Shown one piece after another: positions 44,620 through 53,636 of a stretch of DNA of 64,000 nt. A model generated the notes under the pieces. The model saw only the letters and a list, made by a program, of their open reading frames with translations. It was not told the origin of the DNA and ran no database searches. Origin of the DNA: Cylindrodendrum hubeiense (taxonomy: Eukaryota; Ascomycota; Sordariomycetes; Hypocreales; Nectriaceae); the NCBI GenBank assembly GCA_014621425.1, contig JAANBB010000114.1:1-64000 (forward strand), given 5' to 3'. The translations under genes were made by a program, and so were the position numbers. The stretch's first letter is position 1. Each line of letters starts with the position of its first letter.

Positions 44620-44664
44620 GGATGACGAAGAGTTAGATGACGAAGCGTTGGATGACGAAGAGTA
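44620..44664 (+). repeat. 15-base minisatellite, three units
   Basis: Three tandem copies of (G/A)GATGACGAAG(A/C)GT(T/A) occur in register without spacers. They lie at the boundary where the desert turns AT-richer. No reading frame is associated. Confidence 0.85.
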
Positions 44665-46667
44665 GTATTTGCCGAGCCGGGAAATATGTACATGTCGATC
44701 TTCATGATCAGATGATGCCTACAAGTTGAGGTCGCGTTTTACAGGCGTCCTGCCTGACATTCCTTGTGCCTCATAAGCGCAACACCAACTTGACTCTACG
44801 AGTCAAAGAAGAAGGGGCACAACGAATCTCATACTAGAAACAAAAAAATTATGGCATAAGCTTCACTTGAAGGGAAGATACGGGAAAGCTAAAAAGGATA
44901 CACGGTTCATTTTGGATCCAACTCTAAATGAACCAGTGTACGATAACCCCACATGTTAACACAGCGCAGGCATGATAGCTGCATGCTATGCACCGCCCCT
45001 ATATCTCTCTGTTATAGCGAGCCTGCCCCAGAGAACCTATATGAGAAGCGAGCAAATATACCTTGCGAATGAAGAGACAACCAGACAGGCAAGATCAAAT
45101 ATAAATCACCGTACCTTCAAATCAAGCCTTATTCACCTATTTATCTCACAGGAATCAGCATCACAGGGCTTTGCAATGGATCATCTCTTACTTGCGCGAA
45201 CCACTCCAAACCCATCCCCCATCGGCTATGAGTCTCGACAAGTCGCGCTAATGCCTACTTCCATGACGTACGTAAGAGTGAATTCCCAGAACACTGCATC
45301 ACCTCTTTACCGTCTAGTGACTCCTGAGCTATAATCTCGACATGGGATGATAGCCCGTACGTTGTCTTCCCTTCTGAGTCGGATGCTGTAGAATAAATGC
45401 TAAAATGGCTCCTGAATTTGAAAAGTATATTGTCCGCTGCCCAAGAGTAGTTACAGCAGTTTGTGGGTGGTGCCAACACATATATACTAGCATTGACGTA
45501 TTATCATATTCATAAAGTTGTGATGGACTTTCTTCCGACCTGTCCTGAAATTATTTACTCTTGCTACATGTTTCGTTGTTTGAAGTGGGCGATAGGCACA
45601 CTCCAAAAATCAGTTTCGGGCATTTGCTGGGTGTTTGATTTGATATTCTCGTCCTTTTTTGGGCGTCAAGGGTTTGATAAATGGGGTCACAGCAAGCTCT
45701 AATGATAAGGCTCACAGAGAGGACGTTTTGATAGCATTGTGATGGCTGTTGCGCTTTTCAATCAAGAAAAATGATTTGGTACACAGGTTCTACTGGATTT
45801 CTTTTCTTTCTTAAAGTAGCATAGGGTGGGCCAACCATTAAAAGATAATGGGCAGCAGAGGACAGCTCACATTTAAAATATCAAAACCTTGCCCAAGAGT
45901 GTATACAGTAATACCATCAAATATCGGTTCTTGAATAGGGCACAGGAAATCGTTACCTACCAAAGTTAAGCCAATAGCCCAAAGTCAATATTTGCAAGAT
46001 TCCTAATCCTGTAGAACACATGATTTCAAGCAAATTCTGGATTTTTTCTTGGTCATCATTATTCCATTAGTTGTTGTATAAGACGATGGCAATAAGTATT
46101 CGGTGTGGTGAGCCTGTGGCCGGAGGTATGGTGGATGGGCTACAACAATGAGGTTAGACACAGCGGCCCACGGAAAACGACGAGATGATTGAATTGCCGG
46201 TGTACTTCGTCCAGTAAATGAATTTAATATTTGTCCTTTCAAACTGCAGCACCGCTAGTAGGTAGTAAGGAGCCGGCGAACTCTGTTGGGGCGACTGGTG
46301 AGTGTGTTGTCTAGCAATCATCAGAACCCGTGACTCGATCCAATACTTCATCACATCGTAAGACATGCTACGTTACATCACGTTCGAATACAGCTATTTC
46401 ATGTACATACCATCCTCGTGATTCTTCTGCGGGTAGGTTGCAGACACAACGTGACCGGGCCGTTTACCCCACAGCCGACATCCCGATCTAAGCCGCTGGC
46501 CCGCTGGGCATCTGCCGCTCCAGGACTGCTGGATGTCGATCTGGGGTAAGCTATCTGGCTTACGTTGGGCGCCTCGTTTGATCTCAGTTTGAGACAGTCA
46601 AACTGCTGTTGTTTTATTCATTAGCGAAACTGCACTGTGCTGCGATTGCGATTGCGGTTCATGGCTG

Positions 46668-46677
46668 TCTATATATG
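46668..46677 (+). promoter_or_regulatory. Possible TATA box of the copper amine oxidase gene
   Basis: A TCTATATATG element lies about 180 bases upstream of the copper amine oxidase start codon. Position and sequence suit a TATA box, but the surrounding region is AT-rich, so it could be chance. Confidence 0.35.
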
Positions 46678-46850
46678 TTCGGGCTTCGTCTGTTTGTCTC
46701 CGAGCGGAGAATTGAGCTGCCGAGTACCAGTCTCACTCCTTAGTTACACATAGGTTAGACCGTCCTATCACATTATGTTGTATCCTTACGCCTCTCGCTT
46801 AAAACCTACTTTTCACTCTACAATCCCCTCGACTTCGATCCAAAGCTACA

Positions 46851-49215
46851 ATGATGGAGGCGTCGACAACAGCTGCCTTGCCGCATCCTCTGGCCCAACT
46901 CTCACGGGACGAGTTCATCAAGGCTCGTGACATAGTCGTCAATCTCTACGGCCCGGACGCATCTCTGTACTTCAGGTCCATCTACCTCAACGAGCCGAAG
47001 CGGGCCGAACTAGTGGGCTTTCTGCAAGTTGAACATGCAGGCACGCTGTCCGAGACAACACCAAGACCGCCCAGGCAGGCGATGGTCGACTATGATTTCA
47101 TTACGAGTGATGAGCAAAGGTACACGCGTACTGTTGTTGACGTAGTCTCTGGGGACGTGGTGTCGAATGAGTCTGTGGAGCGGGGTTCGCAGCCTTACTT
47201 CTCAGTGTAAGCCAGCCAAGCATCCTAGTCTGCCGTCTGGACTGACGCAAAGCCCCAGCGACGAGATTCTTCTATTCCAAGATGCATGTGTTGAATCCGA
47301 CCTCTTCAAGGACGCAATGGCCGAGTTTACCCTTCCCGAGAACTTCAATGTGACAATTGATCCCTGGCCATATGGTGGGCCGGATGTCGAAGAGGGGATT
47401 CCGCCACGGTACATGCAAGGCCTCGTCTTTGCGACGGACGCATCCAAGAATAACCCAGACTCGAATCATTATGGCTACCCAATACCGATAATACCTGTTA
47501 TGGACTTAGCGACCAAACAGGTTATTCGGGTCGACCGGCTCGTGACTGGTGGTTCGCAAGATGGCTTGGCCCCAGAGCCTCAAACAGATACGCCAAAGAA
47601 GCTCTTCCAGAACAGCAAGCCGGCGGAATACGTCCCAGAGTTGATTGACGGGCCACTTCGGGCTGATTTGAAACCGCTCAACATAATCCAGCCAGAGGGG
47701 GCCTCCTTCATTGCTCATCCAGATGGTCTTATTGAGTGGCAGAAGTGGCGTCTCCGCCTGGGCTTCACTCCTCGCGAAGGCGCAGTGCTTCATGACGTCT
47801 GTTACGACAACCGTCCTATTCTGTATCGTCTCAGCTACAGTGAATTGACTGTGCCTTACGCCGATCCCCGTCCACCATTCCACCGAAAGCAAGCGTTTGA
47901 CTTTGGGGATGGAGGCATGGGAAGAGCGAGTAACGATCTTGAACTTGGATGCGACTGTTTGGGCGCCATTCACTACGTTGACTCGTATCTTGCAGCCACC
48001 GATGGATCTCCTACTCCGGCAAAGTCAGTCATTTGCCTCCATGAGCAAGACAATGGGATTCTCTGGAAGCACACAAATTTCCGAACCAGCAGGGCGGTGG
48101 TGACACGCATGAGAGAGTTCGTAGTCCAGTTCATCGTCACGCTCGCCAACTACGAGTACATTTTCGCTTATAAACTGGATCTCGCCGGAGGAATCAGCAT
48201 TGAGACGCGGATGACTGGGATCGTGAGCGTGGTGGGCATCGACGAGGGGGCGTCCAGCAGCTACGGGACTACTGTGTCTCCTGGCGTCCTTGCGCAAAAC
48301 CATCAGCACATCTTTGCCGTACGCATTGATCCTGCCATGGACTCATATGCCAGCGGGGATACGCAAATTGTCGTCGAGGAGAGTGTGGGCCAGAGCATGC
48401 ATCCGCGGACGAATCCGACGGGCAACCTCTATGAAGTCCAGCGGCAGACCGTCAACAAGGCGACGTGGATGGACGCGAAGCCGCGCCTCAACCGGCTGAT
48501 CAAGCTGGAGAACGCAAACAAGAAAAACGCCATATCCGGGCGCCCCATCGGATACCGGCTGGTGCCGCAGGCGACGCAGATGCTGCTGGCCCACGAGCGG
48601 AGCATGGTGGCGGCGCGGGCGAGGTTTGCGCAGCACCACGTCTGGGTAACGGGTTACCGAGATGGAGAACTGTGGGCGGCAGGCGAGTTTACAAACCAAA
48701 GCCGCGAGGAGAAGGGCGGCGTGGCGGACATGGTGAAGCGCGGAGACTGGTTCACTGACGAGGGGCGAGTGCGCAATGGGACGATGCCAGGTGATGTCGT
48801 CGACACGGACGGGACTCGGCAAGATGAGGTTGCGAGGAGGAGTAGTCCTGTAGTTTGGGCTGTTTTTGGAATGACACATAACCCTCGCGTGGAGGACTGG
48901 CCGGTGATGTGAGTCTTTGATCCCTGTTTACCCCGTCGACTTCTCGTCACGTCTTGGCTGACCATATGTATCGTTAGGCCGGTTGAGACCCATCAGATGC
49001 ACCTCCGTCCCGTAGACTTCTTCACAGCTAACCCTGCCCTCGACGTGCCCTCGACTAAGAACACAACCAGCGTACTGCTGTCCTGCTGTGGAAATACTGA
49101 TTTGGAGACGAAACCGTCTGTGCAGGAGGACCCGGCGAGTCACTTACAGGGCAGTGGACCTGATATCGATGCACAAATGGCGGGGGCAAAAACTGACGCT
49201 GAAGTTGACTCTTAA
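46851..49215 (+). CDS. Copper amine oxidase (primary-amine oxidase)
   Basis: Oxidises primary amines to aldehydes with release of ammonia and H2O2, using copper and a self-made topaquinone (TPQ) cofactor. Exons are 46851-47206, 47259-48908 and 48978-49215, giving 747 aa. The N2/N3 domains are followed by the catalytic beta-sandwich. The TPQ precursor is Tyr417 in TLANYEY. The general base is Asp333 in KQAFDFGDGG, 84 residues earlier, the same spacing as I count in the Arthrobacter enzyme. Copper ligands are His467 and His469 (QNHQHIF) and His659 (MTHNPRVEDWPV). LELGCDCLG and the ending THQMHLRPVDFF also match. No signal peptide and no peroxisomal C-terminus (ends EVDS) are seen, so it is probably intracellular. 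The last about 50 residues beyond the domain are polar. All key residues are present. Confidence 0.95.
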
Positions 49216-49414
49216 GAGAGTGATTGGATTTATGGCCTAGTACCGTGGCAGTGAGAGTTGGAGCCTCCTAATACTGGTGCTCGAAAATGTCTTGACGGAT
49301 AGATTCGGACAAATTGAACGAGGACAGCTGCAGCTTCAAACAGAGAACGATTGGGAAAAAGATCACTGCTGCCGCGGAGAATTTTTACCGTGTTTATCTT
49401 GGTTCCTTTCGGAT

Positions 49415-50380
49415 CTAATGCTCGATCTTGAGGGAGAAGTCTACGTGCGGTACCCCCTGGTGGATCGAACTGGTCGAGATAATGTCCACATCTAAAACAC
49501 TGTTAGCCGTCCCAACCCAATTCACGGGATGAGAGCATTCGTAGGAGGATTTAAACTCACCATTGCACACATAAGGCTCCACATTGTCCGGTCTCAGTCC
49601 TCCTGATACCTCGAGGAGGAAGTGTCGCTTGCCTTGCCATCGTTCCTTCAGACTCCGGGCGGCAATCTTCACACCGTCGCCGGTGAAGTTGTCAAGCATG
49701 ACAACATCGGCACCCGCGTTGATGGCCTCGTCGGCCTCGGCCTCACTCTGTACCTCAACCTCGATCTTAACGCTGAATCCGGCGACCGATTTGGCGGCCT
49801 GAACGGCTTCGGTGATGCTGCCGCGGCTCCAGACGTGGTTGTCCTTGAGCATGACCATGGAGCTCAGGTCCATGCGGTGGGCGTCGGCGCCACCGACCAA
49901 CATGCCGTATTTCTCAACGAGGCGGAAACCGGGGGTCGTCTTGCGAGTGCCGGCGAGGATTCCCTTATATCCTGCGGCGCGGACGCGCTTGACGAGGTCG
50001 CGACTGCAGCTAGCGATACCGGAGCAGCGGGCAAGCGAGTTGAGGGCAACGCGCTCACCGAGGAGAATGCCACGGACGGGGCCTCGGACGGTAGCAACGC
50101 GCATCTTGCCACCGTTTGCGGTCAGGTCGAGCTCGGTGCCCTCCTCGGCGTGCCACTCAACAGTGCAGCCGCACTGGGTGAAGACTTCATCGAAGAAGGG
50201 TCGGCCGGCGATGACGCCCGCGGATTTGCCCCAGAGGGTTGCGACACGTGGGGCCTCGCCAACGACGAAGCCGGCATAGTCCATGGACGGGGTGTCTTCG
50301 GCGAGCCAGGCGGTGACAGAAGTTTTCCATGACGGAGGGAGGAGGTCGGCTAGGCGGCCTTGAGCGGCGAAGGCGGCCAT
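49415..50380 (-). CDS. BNA6: Quinolinate phosphoribosyltransferase (nicotinate-nucleotide pyrophosphorylase)
   Basis: Last step of de novo NAD synthesis from tryptophan: quinolinate plus PRPP gives nicotinate mononucleotide, CO2 and PPi. Exons are 50380-49561 and 49491-49415, giving 298 aa. The N-terminal domain starts [20 protein letters not shown]. The conserved [17 protein letters not shown] stretch precedes the barrel. Active-site motifs are [50 protein letters not shown] and LLEVSGGL. Exon 2 encodes [20 protein letters not shown], the classic C-terminal signature, joined through a split Asp codon. Alignment to the family fixes the acceptor at TTTTAG rather than the CTAACAG 8 bases earlier. 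It converges with the amine oxidase gene, with 199 bases between stop codons. Confidence 0.95.
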   Translation of the reverse strand: MAAFAAQGRLADLLPPSWKTSVTAWLAEDTPSMDYAGFVVGEAPRVATLWGKSAGVIAGRPFFDEVFTQCGCTVEWHAEEGTELDLTANGGKMRVATVRGPVRGILLGERVALNSLARCSGIASCSRDLVKRVRAAGYKGILAGTRKTTPGFRLVEKYGMLVGGADAHRMDLSSMVMLKDNHVWSRGSITEAVQAAKSVAGFSVKIEVEVQSEAEADEAINAGADVVMLDNFTGDGVKIAARSLKERWQGKRHFLLEVSGGLRPDNVEPYVCNGEFKSSYECSHPVNWVGTANSVLDVDIISTSSIHQGVPHVDFSLKIEH

Positions 50381-50844
50381 TGTGAAGGAAGGGAGTTGAA
50401 GGTAGTGGGAACGCGAGAAAGAGGTCTGGTGGGATTAGAGGAGAGGAAAGAGACTGCCTAGGGAGGAATTGGCGCTGGTGGTGATGTTGTATAGCACAGG
50501 CGACACGTCTTGAGCGGTTTGTGCTTGGTTAAGGGAGGTTCTCCGTAGAGCCGGGCGGGTTCTCGCGGATGGAGAGCGGAGGATGGAGGTGGGTGTTCGG
50601 GTGACGGAAGATGCATGTGGGGGAGAATGGAGGGGCAAGCGTGAATGGCGGGGTAGTTTGCCGACAGCGGATATTTAGTTTAAGGGCAGCTGCCACCAGT
50701 TGCCCACTGTCAATAGTCTGTCACGTCTCTAGCACAGTCTTCATTCCATGCCTGTAGCTCATAAAATTAAAATTATCATCATTGCGCTGCTTATCATGAC
50801 AAAGAAGTGAAAATCGTGACATATATAGTGGTAACATGGATTGA
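50381..50844. other. Intergenic region, tandem minus-strand genes
   Basis: Promoter of the quinolinate phosphoribosyltransferase gene and 3' flank of the HsbA-like gene. AT-rich toward 50750-50820. No gene is seen. Confidence 0.45.
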
Positions 50845-51482
50845 TCAGAGCATTGACACCATGGCCTTATCCAGGGCTTCGTCAAGGGTTCTTTTGTTGT
50901 CTTTGGCAGTGACACACGAGGGAACACCGGCAATCACACCAGCAGACACGTCTTCCACGCCTCTCTTAAGCGCATGGAGGATATTGTCGATGACCGACGC
51001 TGCCGGACCTCCTGTGAGGATACCGCCTTTGCTGGCAATGGTGTTTAGGAATTTCTGCTGGATCTTGGTGAACTTCGAAAGATTTGTTAGCTTTGCACCC
51101 GAGGAAAACTCCAATTGGGCTTGCCTTGTCGAATGAAGAGCAGATGTCGCCCTGGTCACTATCTCCTCCAATGCTGTCAAGACCACCCAGTGAATTTTGA
51201 ACTTCTCCAGTGAGGAGGCCGATGATGTTCCGGGTATTAATGACGAGTCTCTGAGTACAGCTATTTAGCATCCAATGCCAATTTATTTTAGATTATAATC
51301 CCGCTTACTGGTACTGCTCCACGATAGGAACTGCCGCCAATCGCCTCGGCGGTTTTGGTAGCATCATCGACCAAATCAGTGACCTTGCCAATGGACGTGG
51401 ATATACCCTGAGCAGAGAGCGCGGCTTGGACTTGAGATGCAGCCAGAATGGCAAAGACTAATGTGAAGATGTTGAATTGCAT
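50845..51482 (-). CDS. HsbA-like secreted hydrophobic-surface-binding / cell wall protein
   Basis: Likely member of the HsbA/cell-wall mannoprotein family, small secreted helical proteins; Aspergillus HsbA binds hydrophobic surfaces and recruits cutinase-type enzymes. Exons are 51482-51309, 51250-51125 and 51057-50845, giving 170 aa. Residues 1-20 (MQFNIFTLVFAILAASQVQA) are a signal peptide. The mature protein is amphipathic helix throughout, with two Cys (95 and 148) that could pair. The end (VPSCVTAKDNKRTLDEALDK) matches the family pattern of a Pro-containing turn and final helix. The second intron (51058-51124, 67 nt) starts with GC (AAG/GCAAGC), has a perfect GCTAAC branch site and ends CCAG. 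It is the only way I found to join the two open frames. A frameshifted gene is the alternative. Confidence 0.6.
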
Positions 51483-52568
51483 GATGGGTAATTGAACAGT
51501 CCAAACGCACTGTCAATTGAGATGAGTTCAAGTGCTCATTCTGGAGGGCGATGCAGCGGAAAGTCGTTATTTAGGGGTTGTTTTGTATCTATCGTAGGCG
51601 CATCATTCCAGAATATACGCCATGCTACTTGGGGGGCAGCAAACAGCGGATCCTGCGCCTCCTCCCTACCTCCAGCATACCTGGATATACTCTGAAGATC
51701 AGATCTGCAGATGAGCCATGGTGAATTGGCAACTGACGACCAATAGATGGAGGTGGGAAGTCTGTCCTGGAATGGAGGGGGGGCCTGAGTATCTTGTATC
51801 ATATTTGCCCATGGGGTCAATGGTGCCCGGGCTGAACTAGGCCAAACGGGATAGAATTCAAGGCGATAGCTTCCAAATAGCCAATAGCCTTCGTTCTAGA
51901 CTAGTCTGTTTTTGTTTCACACGATAAGTTCAGTGCTCAATGCCGTTGCTCTGCTGAGTTACAGCTGATGTTTTGTTTTGTTTCGGATCTACGAGACAAT
52001 GCTCCCTGTCAATGCTCCCTGTCAATGCTTCTATGACGCCTTCCGACGCAGGATTGCAATTCATGTACAATACCTATACATATGTTGAAATCCTCTAAGC
52101 CATATACTCCATAAAAAGATTATACTTCCATGACTTTGGAAAGTTTATACGTCACCGCTGCGATAGCCAACGGCTTGTGCCGCGTCAGCCGTGATTAAGG
52201 GATGTGAGTGGCGGCCCTGATATGAAACATCAAAGTTCCCGAGGACAGTGGATATAATAGATTACGCGTTGTCTTAGTTGGTTGGATCGAGTACAGTCAC
52301 TTTTCGAGCAGGAGGAGAACAGTCAGGAGAGAATAGGAGCGCATCACGTGTGGTTCAGGTTTGCAATAAAGGTTGTCAAATGATTTTATACAGAATAAGA
52401 TATGTCTGAAAAGGTCAGAGCAAAATCTATGTACACAAACAAAACGCCATCTAAGTAGATGCGATCTCAGAGCAGTCCGCGACAGACAGCAACTGGTGGA
52501 AAGGTCAACGAAGCCTCTGCGTCACAGACGCTGAGCAACAATGTCAGCCAAGCAATGCTTTTTCAAGC
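51483..52568. other. Intergenic region upstream of the HsbA-like gene
   Basis: Holds the HsbA-like promoter (a TAAATAA tract about 90 bases upstream of its start on the minus strand) and the 3' flank of the LPMO gene. A short 13-base direct repeat lies at 51997-52030. No gene is seen. Confidence 0.45.
51997..52030 (+). repeat. CAATGCTCCCTGT tandem repeat
   Basis: Two full and one partial copy of a 13-base unit lie in tandem in the intergenic region. No function is evident. Confidence 0.75.
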
Positions 52569-53636
52569 TTACTGGTTGTCGCTGAGCTTCTTGATGTTGC
52601 GGCGAGCGTTGCGGCGGCGGCGGCGACGGCTGGAGCAGCCGGTGCTGGGGGTGCCGGTGCTGGTGGCAACGGGGGCCTCGCTCTCAACCTGGGTAGCGGC
52701 AGCAGAGGTGACGATGGTGGAGAAGGTGGGGACGATGCTGGTCTCAACAGCAGCGGGCTCGGTGGTGACAGCGGCCTGAGCAGCGGAGGTGGTGGTGGCG
52801 ATCACGGCCTCGGCAACGGAGGTGGTGGCGGCGGCGGCGGCGGAGGTGGCAACAGCAGCCTTGGTGGTAGCGGCGGCGGCCTTGGTGGTGGTGGCAACAG
52901 CAGTGTTGCTGCCGCCGCTGGAGCCGGAGCCGGTCCAGACATCAGGGCCGGGGATGGTGTAGCTGGTGAACGAACCGTAGAGGTTGAACAGGATGCCGGG
53001 GTCAGAGTAGGTGTAACCAGTGTTGAAGTCGAAGGCCTCATCGGGGACGTCGCTGCCAGATCCGGTGATCTCGAACTGGATGCAAGAGGGGTAGAACTGG
53101 GCACCACGGGCGGAGTTGGCGTTGTAGGCGGTGTCACTCTCGTGGAGAGCAATGATCTCCTGGCGGATCAGGTACTTGCCAGCGGCAAGACCGGAAGGCA
53201 GGGTGAAATCAGCCTTGCCACCAGCGGCGATGAGCTTGTCAACAGCCCACTCAGAGCCATCGTAGCCATCCTCAGCAATCTTGGTCCAGAGAGCACCGGT
53301 ACCGTCGGTCTCAGTGTACTCAGCGATGTAAGTGATGATGGGACCCTTGTGGGAAGCGGCAATGATGTCGTCGGCACGGTTGTCGTGGTACCACTCGAAG
53401 GTGAGCTCGTCACCAGCGGCGGCAGTGACGAAGTCGGCGACGGGGGTGCCGCCGTTGACGTTGCAGACAATGTCGGCGCTGGTGAGGTCCTTGACGGGGT
53501 TGTTGTTGGCAGGGCTTCGGATGTAAGCCGATCGGCCATCACCCTGATCGACGCCGTTGACCCAGACGCCGTAGACTTGGGCGTGGGCAGCAACAGTGCT
53601 GGCCATGGCCAGGGCGGAAGCAACGGTGTAACGCAT
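52569..53636 (-). CDS. AA9 lytic polysaccharide monooxygenase with basic C-terminal tail
   Basis: Secreted copper enzyme that cleaves cellulose or related glucans oxidatively. Single exon, 355 aa. Signal peptide residues 1-17 precede His18, which becomes the N-terminal copper ligand. His96 (AASHKGP) is the second histidine-brace ligand. His165, Gln180 and Tyr182 (GAQFYPSC) complete the active site. Cys58 and Cys185 form the usual disulfide. The catalytic domain ends near residue 235. A Ser/Gly hinge leads into about 90 residues of Ala/Thr/Val-rich linker with no carbohydrate-binding module. The end is strikingly basic: six Arg in a row at 337-342 and four more basic residues after. The upstream ATG at 53723 is rejected since it would hide the signal peptide. 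Codon choice is strongly C-ending, suggesting high expression. Confidence 0.95.
   Translation of the reverse strand: MRYTVASALAMASTVAAHAQVYGVWVNGVDQGDGRSAYIRSPANNNPVKDLTSADIVCNVNGGTPVADFVTAAAGDELTFEWYHDNRADDIIAASHKGPIITYIAEYTETDGTGALWTKIAEDGYDGSEWAVDKLIAAGGKADFTLPSGLAAGKYLIRQEIIALHESDTAYNANSARGAQFYPSCIQFEITGSGSDVPDEAFDFNTGYTYSDPGILFNLYGSFTSYTIPGPDVWTGSGSSGGSNTAVATTTKAAAATTKAAVATSAAAAATTSVAEAVIATTTSAAQAAVTTEPAAVETSIVPTFSTIVTSAAATQVESEAPVATSTGTPSTGCSSRRRRRRNARRNIKKLSDNQ

Larger units (their letters stand above)
39969..46850. other. Second gene desert
   Basis: The first about 1.7 kb are the purine-rich (plus strand) promoter and leader of Sho1. The long minus-strand frame there (41044-41721) is Pro/Ser-rich and looks like a by-product of the C/T bias. 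From about 42.4 to 44.4 kb there are several overlapping frames of 90-165 codons with no domain. From about 44.6 to 46.8 kb the sequence becomes clearly AT-richer. A three-unit 15-base minisatellite is at 44620-44664. The right end is the promoter of the copper amine oxidase gene. I see no tRNA or transposon. Confidence 0.45.

Noticed and set aside
48910..48912. Stop codon directly after the WPVM motif as the end of the copper amine oxidase
   Set aside because: A GTGAGT donor overlaps it, and the downstream exon supplies the conserved PVETHQMHLRP ending of the family.
51125..51250. One-base frameshift (G-run) making the HsbA-like gene a pseudogene
   Set aside because: A GC-AG intron with a consensus donor and perfect branch site explains the frame change while keeping both cysteines, so a broken gene is the less simple reading.
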